Made by a program: the position numbers and the translations under genes. 64,000 nucleotides of DNA, taken from assembly GCA_017311315.1 (NCBI GenBank), contig CM029651.1:1630948-1694947 (forward strand). Reading direction: 5' to 3'. Shown here in pieces: positions 22,640-35,341 of the stretch. The DNA is from Dendrocalamus latiflorus. Lineage: Eukaryota; Streptophyta; Magnoliopsida; Poales; Poaceae. A model generated the notes under the pieces. The model had not been told where the DNA came from. It saw nothing but the letters and a program-made list of their open reading frames with translations, and made no database searches. Numbering within the stretch: the stretch's first letter is position 1; each line of letters starts with the position of its first letter.

Positions 22640-25420
22640 GGGTGATGGCTATCAACGAGGGAAAGATGAGAAAAAATAAAGGATGTTGATGAGATTACAA
22701 AGGCACTAGCATCGATGATGAAGATGGGAGCAACGTGGACGTCAGTTGCGATAGAGATGAGCCTACGATAGGTGGCAGCCAAGGAAATAAAAGTTGAAAG
22801 AGAAGGCAACACTTGGTTTGATGGTCTCACCACTTGGATGGTGTAGTATAGATTTGTCCCAATGTTATGGTTTTTTATGAGACAAAGGGGCGATCGAAAG
22901 GTGTGCGCCTCTTTAGTTCTATACTCACCCTTGGCCCATGTCAACAAACAAAGCATTCGTCCTAAATTTAAACTTCTTTCTTAAGATTTTATAATAGGTT
23001 TTTTGAACTATTTGTCACAAAAACTATAATCTAAAATTTTGAAGTCGGTGATGTTGGTTCTATAATTACATCTTTTAAGCTTCTAATAGTGGTGGACTGA
23101 TAGCTACTGTCCACAACCCTACCATTGTTTACATCGTACAGGGGTAAGCACATAAGCACCATAAGGGTTAGAAGCACAAGATATTTTCCACCTTGTATAA
23201 GCTAGGAAATGAAAATTAAGCCCGGCCATAAACCATTGCAGCAGAGCATGCAAAAAAAAATGCATAGGTACAAGGAAGCTCATTTTCTTGCTAATTTTGC
23301 GTGTTCTTTATGAGTGGGACCTCATGTGTGGTAGCTTAACCCACCAGATTAGCAATCAATAAACCTTCCCGACTTATCCTAAAAAAATATATGACCTCAT
23401 TGATTGGAGAAGCTATTCAACCGTGGTCACCACAGAACAATGGAGGATTAGAGGGTAAGGGTGTTATCTAATTTTTTAAGAAAAAATAAAAAAGAACAGT
23501 CAAGCTGTAATGTATAACAGAGTTGCAATCGGCAAGTGTGCATGCATACCAAAAGTCCGGTACAATATTAAACCAGGCACTCCGTTGTTGGTTTCATCTG
23601 GAGACGGGTAGATAGCAGTCAAAAAATAAGGCCACAGGAGTACATGACTAGAAGACTGGCGCCGCCGAGGTAATTGTCCGTTGCTGAAGTCGCAAAGGTT
23701 GGAATGAGTCAGGAAATCACTGAGACATCTTCTTTTAATTTGGTTTTCTGAGCATATGTTTTTTTAATCTTCTTTCAATTTGGTTTTCGGAGCATATGTT
23801 TTTTTTAAATATGAGCATCTATTTTTTTAAAAGTAGCTTCTTTCGTGAACCTATCATGTACTGCAATAGGCCTGTCGAGCTCTCTCAGCTCGGTAGATAC
23901 CTATTGCGTGTAGTAGAACTACAAAGGAGGCTACTTTAAAAAAAACAATTTGAAGGCAAAATTTTAAAAAAAAAAAGTTCATAGCGACATTTGTGTGCTC
24001 AATTTGCAAAGACGATGGTATGGCTTCCCCGAGGCAAAAGAGCCCATACCATCCTGGCGCATTTCCTATACATGGCCCCACACACGGCGACATGTTCATG
24101 TGGCCACCACACCTGACCAGCCTCGTTTCACTTTGACCAAAGCCAAGCCAGGCAAAACTTACCTCGTTCCTTTCCAAATCCATGGCGTCTCCCCGACGAA
24201 AGCAACCATGTCCTGGTCACCGTCCCTTCCTATAATTGGAAACCATCTGATCCATCACCGAATCATCATACGGGCAGCTACAATTCGCGTATGCATCATC
24301 ACCATCATTTGCTATCACTTGGGAGTGTACTTACAACATTGTCACTCACTTGTCACCATCTTGGGCACGACCAGAGTGTTCTTTTCTATCCGGCATCCAC
24401 ACCACACACGAACAAAATCATAAGCTCTTTGGACGGGAACAAAATGGAACAAACCAACAACCAGGATCGCAAGATACCCACAGGCAGCGGCAGGCCACGA
24501 GCATAATAATGCATTAGTGTTACTATGACATCAAAACTTCTTCATCCAAGACAAACAAGCAACAATCACAAGATCCACAAGAGCATCAGGTGTTGTGCAC
24601 CCTCCGAAGGAAGAAGAAATCCCGTGACCTTTTACTGCCCTGCAACATCACACAGCATCCACTGTTCCGCTCCTAGCAAGCTACTGCTGGCTAGTAACAG
24701 CAGCAGCAGAACAGCAAGGACCCTGTAAGCGTGCTGCTGAGTGCTGACCTTTCCCTTTCAAGAAATAGCATGGATGCTGGCCAGACTGCTTGAGCACTCG
24801 ACCAGACCGAAATGGTATGATCTAGCTGCCATACCATACTGTCGCTCAAGATTCAAGGTATTTTTTTTCATTGCAGCATCAAGATACAGATTCCAGGTAT
24901 TGAGCAGAAACAACCATGCCTACATCACATCATCAGCAGATGAACAAGTATGAAGCAGAAACAACAATGCAGACATCACACATCCCAGCACAGCAGAGCA
25001 GATACAACGATGTTGTCATCAGCAGCGGCAGTCAGGGCTGCACAGATCAAGCAAGAATCGGCATTTCCGGGAGCGATTTGAGCTGAAAAACTAGAGACTT
25101 GCACAGATCAATCAGATCCTGGAGCTCTTCTTACATTGCAACGTTACACGCCTACTAAAATACTACCAGTAACATTACAACTAGGCAAGAACATGTGACA
25201 GTAACAGGAAGAAGAGCTACTACATCATTATTAACTTGCTTCCACTTTGATCGAGAACTAATTAGCTGGAAAACTAAGCATAGGAAGAACCAGGAAAAAA
25301 GGATAGATACACCACATCTCTATGTGATTGAGATCATGCATGTTAAGCAAATCGCACTCTCTTCCTCTCGTCTCATGCTGCCCTTTCTCTCTCTTCTCTT
25401 CTCTCTCTTGTTGCTAGGTA
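22640..25420. other. Intergenic DNA and 3' flank of the GATA gene, no gene supported
   Basis: Scattered frames have no recognisable domain. 24500-25430 is moderately CA/AG-rich and probably includes the 3' UTR of the GATA gene on the minus strand. No clear transposon ends were found; 23700-23830 contains a local repeat of AATTTGGTTTTCNGAGCATA. Confidence 0.4.
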
Positions 25421-25430
25421 GGTGGTGGGG

Positions 25431-26036
25431 TCAGGCGTAGATGACGCCGGAGGAGAGGGCCATGAGGAGGATGGCCGCCTTCTCCTCCTCGCCGAGGCGT
25501 CTCCTCCGCCGCATCCGCCGCCGCTGCTTGAGCACCACCTCCTTGCCGAACCCCACCATGCGGAGCTCGACCGTCACCTCCTCCCGCTCCCTCTTGGTCT
25601 TCTTCTGCTGCTGCTGCTCGGCGCCCTCGGCGGCATCCAAGCCCAGCGCCTCCCTTCTCTTCTTCCGGTACCGGATCCCGCACGCGTTGCACAGCGACTG
25701 GATCAAGGAACAGGCAGATCGGTCGGATCAGCCGCCGCAAACCACAGGCGAAGAAATAAATGCACAGATCGGGAAACCCAAAGCCAAGATCAGATCGGAT
25801 CTCACCTTGGGGCCGGAGGGGCCACCGCGCCAGAGCGGCGTCTTGGTGGTGTGGCAGTCGGTGCAGGCCTTGGGCTCGCCGGAGGCCGTGCGATCGTCCG
25901 GATCCAGCGACCCGCTCCCCTGCAACAGACCGAGCGAGAAAACCAGCAGATTTAGACCCGCAACCACCATTCCAGCGACAGATCGAGCACGAAAAACCCA
26001 CGGATCGGAGCTCACCTTCTCGACCGAGGAATCCAT
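25431..26036 (-). CDS. Class-B GATA transcription factor with LLM domain
   Basis: A 133-residue nuclear DNA-binding protein in three exons: 26036-26016 (MDSSVEK), 25919-25806 and 25697-25431, all GT-AG and in phase. One zinc finger spans the exon 2/3 junction: CTDC, an 18-residue loop containing KTPLWRGGPSGPK, then CNAC (C-x2-C-x18-C-x2-C, plant class B). It is followed by the basic tail GIRYRKKRRE. The C-terminus EEEKAAILLMALSSGVIYA carries the Leu-Leu-Met (LLM) motif of the GNC/CGA1 and GATA15/16/17 group, regulators of greening and growth. The very short first exon and small size fit the GATA15/16/17-like branch. Gln/Lys/Glu and Arg runs lie between finger and LLM. It appears intact; the exact orthologue cannot be told from this window. 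Confidence 0.93.
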
Positions 26037-26524
26037 CTCCGTCGCCAAGATCGGCGGATCTAACAAAGCACCAGCACTCCCCTCTCCCCGCAGCTCCCCT
26101 GCTCCACAGCTCCCGCTCCTCGACGCGGATCGAGAGGCGGGGGCTCGGGTACGGAGGCGCCTTGATCCGTGACAGATCTCTGCTTCTGGGGGCTAGCAGC
26201 TACTCCACTACCATCAGGGCGGCTGCTGCTACTGGGCACTAGACTAGTAGGGTTTAGGGGCGGGAGAAGGAAGGATGCGAGCGGCGGGAGGGAGATGGAA
26301 TGGAGGATGAGCAGATGGGATGGGGAGGAGAAAAAGGGGAAGATTTCGATTTAGATCTCAAAATGGAGGAGGGAAGAGGGCGCAGGCCGTGGAGGGAAAC
26401 AGAAAACCAGCGAGCGAGGGAGCGAGGGAAAGGGGATAAAATTGGGGCGTATATGTATGTGCCCAACGGTGTGTGTATGTACGTAGAGCTTGTTTTCGTG
26501 CTACGGCATAAGGGTGTGGTGTGA

Positions 26525-28500
26525 AGCCTAGTTCACTCTAAATTCGATTTGAACTCGGTCTGAGCTTAAGTCTAAATAAAGACTCAAGCTATTATAATTC
26601 AAGTAGATCTGAATATGATTTATATGTCTTTTTCTACTTAGCATATCAAGGCCCTTTACCTTTTTTCCTTGGCCAATATTTTACTTTCTTTAAAACCCAA
26701 AGTCACGACCGACCTAACTTATTCTTGAGTGAGCTCGAACTTATTTGAGCTTTGGCGAATATTACATATGAAAAGATACATATTATTACTTAACAAATCT
26801 ACTCGAGCGATTCTATTTGAATTTACTTGAGCTTTGAATCGAGTCGAGATCCAAGCTTGGGTCTTAACTTAGACTCGACTCAAGCTTAGTTTGAATTTAT
26901 ACAACATCAAGCTCGGTTGTTTACAGCTTACTAGGGCTACGATTGATTGATTCCGCTGGGGTTATTCATTTTCTTGTCTCGAGGATTTGGGAAGGTTTTC
27001 GAATAAAGATGGGAGAATGGATCATGTCAACGTGACTAGCTAGTTTGTGTTGACACCGATCGTGTCTTTCATGTAAACTTAAAAATTATACACGTCATGC
27101 TGTATAAATCATTCCATGGATTTTTCGCCGGTTTGGTCGATGCTTCAGTTGGTGCTCGATCTTGCTATATGATAATGTGTATTCACAACCAATAACAACA
27201 ACATATTGCATGATCGTGTGTATTTCCACCGCTAAACCAATAACAACGGAAAATTTATTTATTTGTCACCCTTACGACTCGGGTGGCAATAGATTTGCCA
27301 CCCGGGCCCATTGTCAGTGACTCAGGTGACCCCACATGTAAGTGACAAAGTCTCGGTGTCAATCTTAAGAGTGACAAAAAATTAAATCTCCCAATAACAA
27401 CAGCATAGTAAGATACATGGCCGTGTGTGTTTTATCACAATGAAGTGCAGAGCACACGATAGTTTTCAAAGCTATTGCATATTTGCATGATCGCTTCGTT
27501 TGTATTTTTTTTTTCGCATATGGTGGAGGAACAGCAGATAGATGCGTGCGGTTTGAGAGTACGAGGAGTAAGACGCACTTGAGTTGCATGGACACAGACA
27601 AGTCGTGCAGTTTGCTATGTACTTTTCTCAACGGTTGTTTATCTTTTTTTGTTGATTTATAATACCGTTCTCAACAAATATAGCAAGTTTTGAGTAACTC
27701 ACAGGCTAGAAAAAAGTATAGTGCAAGTTTGTTGTGCACTACGGTTGGCGAAGTATTTTAGCGGTTTTTGGCTTTCAGTTGTTTTTTTATTAAAATCGCA
27801 CTGTATCGGCTGTTAATTTTTTTGAGCAATTCAATTGAAAAAAATAATAATACATTATATCTCCACGAATATGCAAAGGAAAAAGGAGAAGCAAAAAAGA
27901 ATGAAAATGCCGAAATTAAAAAATCAACGTATTTATATCGCCTTTTAGTTTCTAGAAGCAGAAGCCAGAACAAAGAGACCTTCGCCGGTCTTTTTTCTGT
28001 TAGCTGTATATGGTGCACAAGGGATTCGTACAAATTCAGCGAGTGATTTTGAAGCAAGAGGGAAGAATGGACGTGGTTACATGATTTTTTTTTAACATCA
28101 AAATCTCTGACCTTTGATACTTATTGTGCTCCAAGCAAGCCGTCAATAGCGGCATAGCACTAGTGTCAGCAAACTAGTAGACTAGTTTCTCTACTAACTA
28201 AATAAGAGTTGGTGTGTATATGTTCGTTTACTTCCTTCCATCTCTTCTCTCACATCCCATTTTCACCCTAAAATTCTCTAATAAAACAATCATTTCATAA
28301 CAAACAAATTAACTACTAAAATATTTTATTTACCATAAATTTCTTTTATACAGACCTCCAACATTATCCTATATCTCTCAGTTTTCTAATCACTATCAGT
28401 GAATAAGGTTACAACAAATATTGATGTCGTTAGATCATTCTATTCATCATCATCGAGTGAGGCCACCTCAACTGACCCTAACATATAATCCAATTTAAAC
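26525..28500. other. AT-rich intergenic DNA, no gene supported
   Basis: 26550-26940 holds many CTCAAGCTT, GAGCTCG and TCGAGTCGAG words and may be an eroded relative of the hAT element at 9508-10057. 27260-27330 has a small inverted pair (CGGGTGGCAA / TTTGCCACCCG). The rest is featureless. Confidence 0.35.
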
Positions 28501-29270
28501 TAATAGCGTCCACCGGGAGAGGAAAATTTCAGCAGGCGGGAAAGCGCGCGGGCGTGTGCCGCCCAGAACCCGCGACCGTCGCCACTCGCGCGCCCACACA
28601 CGCGCGGCCGCAGCGCATCAGACCGACACTAGAAGCCACAAAGCAAGGGCCCGTTTCGCTGCACGGCTCGGCGCACCACGCACCGAACCCACCCACCCAC
28701 CACATCCGCACACGCGTCGCTCCCTCTCGCGCCCTGCTGTCCGCTGTTCTGCCGTTCGCGGGAGAGCGGCGGCGTCGCCTAGGCAGACACAGCGGCGCGG
28801 CGGGCAAACCCCAATTACTCCGCTCTGTGAATTGACCGTAATGCCCTCCCACTTTTCGGCCGGTCAGAGCGAGCTACTGGGCCCGGCCCATAACAGCGGC
28901 TAGAAAGGTCGGTGCCTTATGGGCCAAGTTCACTGCATGGCCCAAGATGCAAGCTGACGCGTTGTGTTATAGTCGACTATTATATGAAAGACGGCTTAAT
29001 TTTTTATGTTCTATCTCTTTCACATAATCTCGTATCTTATATGATAAAATATATAAACAGCTGATATTACACTATTGTACATACGCTTCAGTGTGTATTT
29101 AGCTAGGGACAAGGTAGAAAAGGACGGGATGGTTAGGGATGGCCATGGGACCTATTTTTTCTATTTCCTAGCAGGGAATTTCCCAATTAGGGAGATGAGG
29201 ATGAGGAGGTTTGTCAACTAGTGCACTCGTTTATTACCGGTAGCAGGGCCCATTTGTAGTGCCCTGAATT
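28500..29270. other. Intergenic DNA, partly GC-rich, with a MITE piece
   Basis: 28500-28920 is GC-rich with open frames on both strands and no domain. 28975-29090 (CAGCTGATATTACACTATTG near its end) matches one side of the MITE at 46385-46662. The rest is unremarkable. Confidence 0.35.
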
Positions 29271-29725
29271 TTAGAACGGGCCACAAAAACGGCAAACCCT
29301 AATTAGCCTTCCTAACCTAGGTTGAGGGGCTATTTAGGAGCCCATCCTTTTCCCGTATGCGCATCCCTCCTTTCTCTCACATTAGGTAAAATTCAAACTA
29401 CCCCTCTCCATCTCTCTCTTTCCCATCCTTTTCAATCTCACTCCCCCCATGAAGGTGGCGCAAAGGGCGACGGCGGTGGCAACCTTGCCACGGCAGGCGC
29501 ACAGTGATGGTGCAGCGGCGGCGATGCGGGCCGAACGGCCAAATGGCGGTGGCTGCCTTGCCACGGTAGGCACACAGTGGTGGCGCAGCAGGCGGTGATG
29601 CAGGCCAAGCGACCAGATGGCAGCGACACGACTAAGGCGCAGTGGCGCACGTTGACGACGTGAGCTGGGCGGCACAGGCTGGGAGGCAGCGCATGGCTAG
29701 ACGCAAGCCGATGGTGGCGTGAATT
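29270..29725. repeat. GC-rich stretch with an approximately 73-bp tandem duplication
   Basis: A unit containing GGTGGCAACCTTGCCACGGC, CACAGTGATGG and GGCCGAACGGCCAAATGGCG is followed at once by a diverged second copy (GGTGGCTGCCTTGCCACGGT, CACAGTGGTGG, GGCCAAGCGACCAGATGGC), roughly 29470-29620. Open frames on the minus strand are compositional. Confidence 0.5.
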
Positions 29726-29916
29726 CTAGGAAGCCGAGTAAAAAAGAACGAGGGAGTATATAACTCTCCACACAAAACTACCTACTGTTCTCTGTTGTCT
29801 TGGTCTGGCTCTTGAAACAAATGGGCCATCAACTATCCACGATTGTCGTCGTTGCATACATTTTGCTTTATATTGGGCACCTATGCTATGCTGACTGAAA
29901 TTCCATGTTGCCATCT

Positions 29917-30167
29917 GCCAATCTGAAGGTCGCCGTTCATGGAAAGGATAATATTTTGGAGGCCATCACTGACAGGATCCACATCTTTCACAATGCAATA
30001 GCTTCCGATGCAGCGCGTCCAAAGACAGAAGATAGTGAGCATGCCTTTGAGGACTTCCATTCGAGCCGTGTAATCAGAAGATTGATAATCGATTGTCCTA
30101 CATTTGCTGCTACCCTCTGGGAGAAGGCTCTTGAAGGGAAGTGCGAGATATGGGCTGCTGGATACAG
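29917..30167 (+). pseudogene. PUM24/Puf-A-like gene fragment
   Basis: The frame reads VAVHGKDNILEAITDRIHIF, then HNAIASDAARPKTEDSEHAF, EDFHSSRVIRRLIIDCPTF and LWEKALEGKCEIWAAGY. This resembles the C-terminal CPL region of the nucleolar pumilio protein APUM24/Puf-A, which acts in pre-rRNA processing. The match stops at a natural-looking donor (TACAG|GTTCCC) where the family would continue GHSSK; here the His is Tyr. No flanking exon follows or precedes and no RNA-binding repeats are near, so it is an isolated fragment, probably transposon-moved. No inverted repeats with a target duplication were found around it. Confidence 0.65.
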
Positions 30168-30689
30168 GTTCCCAAAATTTCTTATCCACATGAACCCTGT
30201 GCTGGTGCTTCCAAAACCATACGTGTTATGTTCGTAAAATCCGTGAACCATACAATGAATCACATTTCAATCATGGGTTGCAATCTGCGTGCTACAAAAT
30301 TGCACTCCTTAGGTCGCATCTTCTTATTTTTCATGCGTAGTGTATTGTTCTTTGATCTGCAAGTATCTATTTTGGTGTATATTTACTGTACTCGAGTCAA
30401 GGCGCAAATACGCTCCATTTTTGTTCGTTTTAATCGAGAGGAGCTAGATTTTATTTTTCGAACTACCATCTTCTGAAAACCCATTTAACCAGAACTGTCG
30501 TGAAAATGTACCGTTGATCTAAAACAGATATGCTCTGATGTTTTTCATTGCAATATTTTTTCGTCTGTTCAGTACCACTGATCAGAAACAAATTTGAGCG
30601 TCTGGACCCTGAAGAGAAACGAATCAAAATTGAAATCTGAGAACTTAATGGAGAGAAGTGAAATTTTTTTTTGACCAACTGGATTCGGG

Positions 30690-31110
30690 CATGTTGTTCT
30701 TTGCTTTTAGTTTTGATTTTTCTCGATAATTACTAATTAGTAAACCGTAGCTAAAAGTTATGGGTCTGTTCTTTGCTGTTCTTTGCTTTTAGTTTTGATT
30801 TTTCTCGATAATTACTAATAAGTCGTAGCTAAAAGCTATAGGTCTATTCTTTTTTATTGAAACTTATGACTTTTGGCTACGGCTTATAGCCTATTTGTGC
30901 GAGAGATTATAAAGTAACAGAAACTCACATGCGGTTTTTGTCGATATAAATGAAATCAATACAGTGTGTACTATAATTATCTAATAGATCTTATCTTCGA
31001 AAAACATTTTATTTAAAATCTAGTTAATATGGAAAAACTAAAAGCTGAAAAACAACAAGGCCTATATAAGTTATAGCCTAAAAGAATAAGACTTTTCATT
31101 GCAATACTTT
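30690..31110. repeat. Family A MITE relatives with a local direct duplication
   Basis: TTCTTTGCTTTTAGTTTTGA followed by TTTTTCTCGATAATTACTAA occurs at about 30697-30742 and again at about 30779-30824. The outer segments (GACTTTTGGCTACGGCTTAT near 30870 and AAAGCTGAAAAACAACAAGG near 31040) resemble the family A ends. Confidence 0.4.
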
Positions 31111-31251
31111 TTCGTGTATGTTCGGTAACGCTGATCTAAGACAAATTCGATCAACTGGAGGAAGAAGGAATCGAAATGTGAATACGAGCACTTTGAGTGA
31201 AAGAAGGAAGGTAAGGATAAAAAGTCTGCACTGGCACTGCGGTTGAGTTGA

Positions 31252-32763
31252 TCATCGCCAAGAAGGCTTGGTTCGTGCGGTGCGCTCCGGTGCGGTTCTG
31301 ATCTGGTACACGGGCGACTCACAGCTCCTACCGCCTCCTCTGCACCACCTCTGATCCACACCGAGATGGTCCTCGAACGGCCAGAACTCCGCCGGCCGGC
31401 AGCCGGCGAACAGCGATGGCGGCGGGCGTGTGTGCGGGTAGTCGGGGAAGCGGTGCCGGTCGGAGGGGTCGAAGAGCGGGAAGGACTGGCGCCGCCGCGC
31501 GCCGGCGTCGTTGGCCCGCAGGCAGGACTCGATGACCCGGCACTCCTCCCGGAGCCGGTTCTGCGCCTCCCGCCGCGCCTGCTGCGCGTTGCTGCTGCTG
31601 TTGTTGGACGTCGGCGCCGTCCTCCTGTCGGTGGTCCGGTGCCTCGCCCTCTGGTGGCACACGGTGCAGAAGCTGGCGGAGCGCTCGGCGTCGAAGGCTC
31701 TCCGGCGAGCCTTGTCGGTCAGGCACGCGTGCGCCTGCGATGCACCCGTAGATTACGTGGACAGTGATTAATGAATCAAAGTTGCTCTAGTCACCGTGCA
31801 TCATCAATTTACCGGGACGGTAAAAAAAAGAGATATTTGATCTTTTGCCACACCTTTCATTTGCATTTGATAATTTGCCCCATGATATCTCATTGATATG
31901 TGCGGCCAAAGCCCACATGTCAACGAGACAAATGGGGCAAATCATCAAATTCCATATTTATCCATGGGGCAAATGTCCAATCTCTAAAAAGAATGAGTAA
32001 TGCTAGCAGTCGATCGATCTCCCACGGCCCATGGATCCCGGATCGATCCATGGCGGTCCTAACATACGATACAACCACCCACTGAGGTAAGTAAACTAAA
32101 CTACTGCCTTGTGGACGAAATGCAGAGGAAGACGACACAGCAACGAGGAAAAGGCAAAGGAGAAAAGATTCCAAAGCGGAGGAGATCATCATGAACACTC
32201 ACTAGCTAGTTACGCATGGAGGGAAGAAAAGATGGTGGAAGTGCATGCGGACAGGGTACTGCTCACTAACCTCAGCGACGATCTTGAACGCGACCTCTGC
32301 CTTGGGGTGCCTGTTCTTGTCCGGGTGCAGCTGCAGCGCTGCGTGCAGAAATCGCGGAACAGATTCAGAATGAATGGATCGCCATTAGTTTATCATCAAT
32401 CAATTGTAGTATAGATTATACTACTAATCAACGGCCAGTTGATGCTGCTAGTATAGTTAGTACCCATACCGAGCTGTCGGTAGCGCCTCCTGATGGCGTC
32501 CTCCGACGCGGCCTCGCTGATCTGCCATCCAACCACGAAACAACACGCCCAAGATCATGCATGGTGAGCAGAGCGCAGCAGGAAGATCGAAAATGCGTGA
32601 GGTAACTATCCAAGGAGGAGTTAGCGAGGAGCGTACGCACGGCGAGGACGAGGTACCAGTCGACGAAGGGCGACCGCCGGCGGCGGTGCGGGCAGGACGC
32701 GAAGGCCGCCGATGCCGCGCACACCTCCCGCGCTGCCTGCGCCTTGCCGGCCGCGTCCGCCAT
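31252..32763 (-). CDS. DnaJ (J-domain) protein
   Basis: A probable Hsp70 co-chaperone of 241 residues in four exons: 32763-32641, 32521-32470, 32338-32271 and 31734-31252, GT-AG and in phase. The J-domain runs from about residue 35 (DWYLVLAISEAASEDAIRRR) through the HPD-containing QLALQLHPDKNRHPKAEVAF to AHACLTDKARRRAFDAERS near 102. The HPD tripeptide that stimulates Hsp70 ATPase is intact. Glycine-rich and zinc-finger regions of full DnaJ are absent, so it belongs to the plant J-domain-only (type III-like) proteins. The rest is Arg-, Gln- and Asn-rich with one CTVCHQ motif; RPAEFWPFEDH lies near the end. No signal peptide or membrane segment was seen. Intron 3 holds a MITE, and a GA/CT microsatellite lies about 410 bp upstream of the ATG. 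Confidence 0.88.
31830..31989. mobile_element. MITE inside intron 3 of the DnaJ gene
   Basis: About 160 bp with imperfect inverted halves: TTTGCATTTGATAATTTGCC on the left and GGGGCAAATCATCAAATTCC on the right, with outer ends AGATATTTGATCTTTTGCC and GGCAAATGTCCAATCTCT. Ends are too eroded to call a target duplication. Confidence 0.6.
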
Positions 32764-33167
32764 TGATCGGGATCGGTCCTTTCCTCCCCCGCGCGCGGTC
32801 CCTGCGTTCGGATCGAACAGTGTCGTCCGTTCAACTCCTCGATCGGCCATCGATGGCCATGAAGCTAGATAATATACTGCTGCACTCGTCGTGGGAACGG
32901 AGCGAGTGCTTCTTGTACGCCTGCACACGTGGGGCTTCGCGGCTGGGGAGGGATCGAGGGAACACACGCAAGTTTCTTTCTTTTTCTACCTGTTGGCTTG
33001 GGTTTTCCCAACTCCTACGATCCTAGTGAGGAAGAAGAAGGTGGTGGTGGTGGAGGAGAGACCGGGGATTGCGGATGCCGGCGACGTTTTCGAAACGAAC
33101 GCAGGAAAAGGCTCGCATCGCGCATGGCGTCGCATTTGCACCGGAAATCGAGATCGAGACGACACAC

Positions 33168-33168
<1 letters not shown>

Positions 33169-33200
<32 letters not shown>

Positions 33201-33211
33201 GGAGAGAGAAT
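33169..33211 (+). repeat. GA-rich microsatellite upstream of the DnaJ gene
   Basis: AGAGAG runs broken by GG. Read on the gene strand this is a CT-rich tract, common in grass promoters and leaders. Confidence 0.8.
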
Positions 33212-33302
33212 CGGGACCACATTTCAGCTTCTGCATGCATCTGGGCCGGGTATGTTGGTGTTTTTTTTAAAAAAACCACCCTTTATAAATGTGCCAAATG
33301 TT

Positions 33303-33551
33303 AGGGTGTATTTGGTCTATGCCCTATGTAGCCTTAATCAAACTTTGGCAAAAAAAATTAGTTAGCCAATTTTTTAGTTAGAGAATGCTTCATCCTTGAT
33401 TTGCCAAAAAAAATTAGGTAAGAATTGCGACAGGTGACTAATATTTTGATAGGCACCTAAAGTTTTAGTAGTAAACCAAACAAAAGTCAAATGTATTTCC
33501 ATGACTAATATTTTGGTAGGATAAATCGGGGCAATAAATCAAACACACCTA
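33303..33551. mobile_element. PIF/Harbinger-like MITE
   Basis: The left end GGGTGTATTTGGTCTATG and the right end AATCAAACACACCTA are inverted partners of the GGGTGTNTTTGG type that is abundant in grasses. A possible TTA/CTA flank is seen; the exact duplication is unclear. Non-coding. Confidence 0.55.
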
Positions 33552-33876
33552 CAAAAACGAAAACTACTTGACATAAGACCTGTGTATTAACAAAATAAAA
33601 AACTATATCATCACTAATAATACAAAAAAAATAAAAAACTAAAAGCCCTAAAAAAAGAAGTTAAAAGCCAGAAACACAACTAGTGAGCCGGGCGAACTGG
33701 CACAACAATGCGTGCATGCCTTGCATTGCAGCCGGCTCGGTTGCATCACAAAGTCGTGAACTCAGCGATGACGGTAGCGTATATACCAACTCTTGATTCC
33801 TCACCTAAACACAGAGAGATAGACGATAATTGAACTCATGGCCCTAACCGTGTTCCTCTATAGTTCTACGCACACG

Positions 33877-34053
33877 CAGCGGCGGATCCAGCGGTAGGGC
33901 GAGGGACTCGAGCCCCCCTACCGTTATCGGATCCTTGGAGCCCCCTAAAACCCCCTTCTAAATTTTTAACCATGGATGTATAATGTAGAAGGGGTTGAGG
34001 TCGATCTGAAGGTACTTCAACTCTTCCAAAAAAATTTCCTGGATCCGCCACTG
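33877..34053. mobile_element. hAT MITE with 8-bp target duplication
   Basis: 177 bp. Termini CAGCGGCGGATCCAG and CTGGATCCGCCACTG are inverted. CGCACACG flanks it exactly at 33869-33876 and 34054-34061. It shares its terminal motif with the MITE at 6169-6381. Confidence 0.88.
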
Positions 34054-34517
34054 CGCACACGTGACCATAAACAAGAGTAGTGTTATATGAACACAGGGCT
34101 AGTTACAATGGTGAGCAGCACACGACCGAGGACTCGAGTTTTGTCCCGTTGCTGTGAACGTCCAAGGTTTTAGGTTGGCCATGGCGAGCAAAGTCCTACC
34201 GATTAATTTGGTTTCTGGTCTGAGATGAGATGCATGCATGTCCTTGGCCCGCCGTGACGACGACGTACGGTCTCTGCTTCAAACAATAGCTGGTACCTGC
34301 ATACATCATCTGATCGAGACCATTCTCTGTTTCTTTTTTTTTTACCAACCGCGTGTTTCAGTGCGTAGTTGGAATTTTATTTACATGCACGTGATCACCA
34401 GGGTTAATATCTATCCACGAAATTGGTTACCTTGCAATGTACAATATATTCAGATGCCACAAAATATTGCGCAGCCTGTCAGCGATAAAACGTCTTGCTT
34501 GTCATTCACCGGTCCAA

Positions 34518-34802
34518 GGCCCTGCTCGGTTAGACTGAAAAGCTGTGGTTTATGGTTGAAATTACGCTGTAGCGGTGAAAATTTCACTATAGCTGAAGGT
34601 TGTTTATTTGATGTAATTAAATTTAAAAAAAATTAAAAAAATACACAAAATATGCTAGCTCATTACGGACAATACAAACGAAAACGGGGAAAAAGAACCG
34701 GCAAAAAAACTCAAAAAAGTCAGAAGTTCAAAAAAAGACAAAATTTTTGCAAAGTAAAAAATAAGCCAGAAATCAAAAGCTGAAGTCGAAACGAGCAGGG
34801 CC
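34518..34802. mobile_element. MITE, family B, complete copy
   Basis: Starts GGCCCTGCTCGGTTAGAC and ends GTCGAAACGAGCAGGGCC, near-perfect inverted ends 285 bp apart. It is the best-preserved member of the family that also appears at 7144, 7600, 10211 and 35342. Target duplication is not clear. Confidence 0.75.
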
Positions 34803-35341
34803 TAAAGCATATGCTTTCAACCAAAAACCCATCTTCAAACTTGTCTGGTTAGGCAAACATAATCAAAATTTCAAACTATCCACAGTCGGCACTTTTTTGT
34901 CTAGTCCTCCTACCAAACAAGCACTAATGGTACGCTACAGTAAAAGCCAGCATTATATGTAGTGCTAAGCATTGTACTAGCGGCGCCTTGAGCCGTGAGA
35001 TCCTGACAGCAATGTCTCATCAGCCTTGACACTTGACAAATTTTTTCGATCAAGGAGAATGCTTGGAGACTTTCACCTAGCTAGCAAGTTAGGTCACTGC
35101 AGGATCGATCGATGCCTCAGTTACCAATGCAGATTTGTCCAGTACTTGGATGATCACTCCAGAGAGCAGACTAGAACAATTTTAAAAAGGACGAACGCAA
35201 TTAGCAATAAGGATTCAGCTAGCTTGATCTTGGAGCCAGACCATTACTCAAACGGTTCAAATTGCCGCCAACATCTCAGGCTGGTTACTTGGAAGGTCGC
35301 CGACCGCCATCAACATCCCCGACACATTACTCAGAAGGTCT

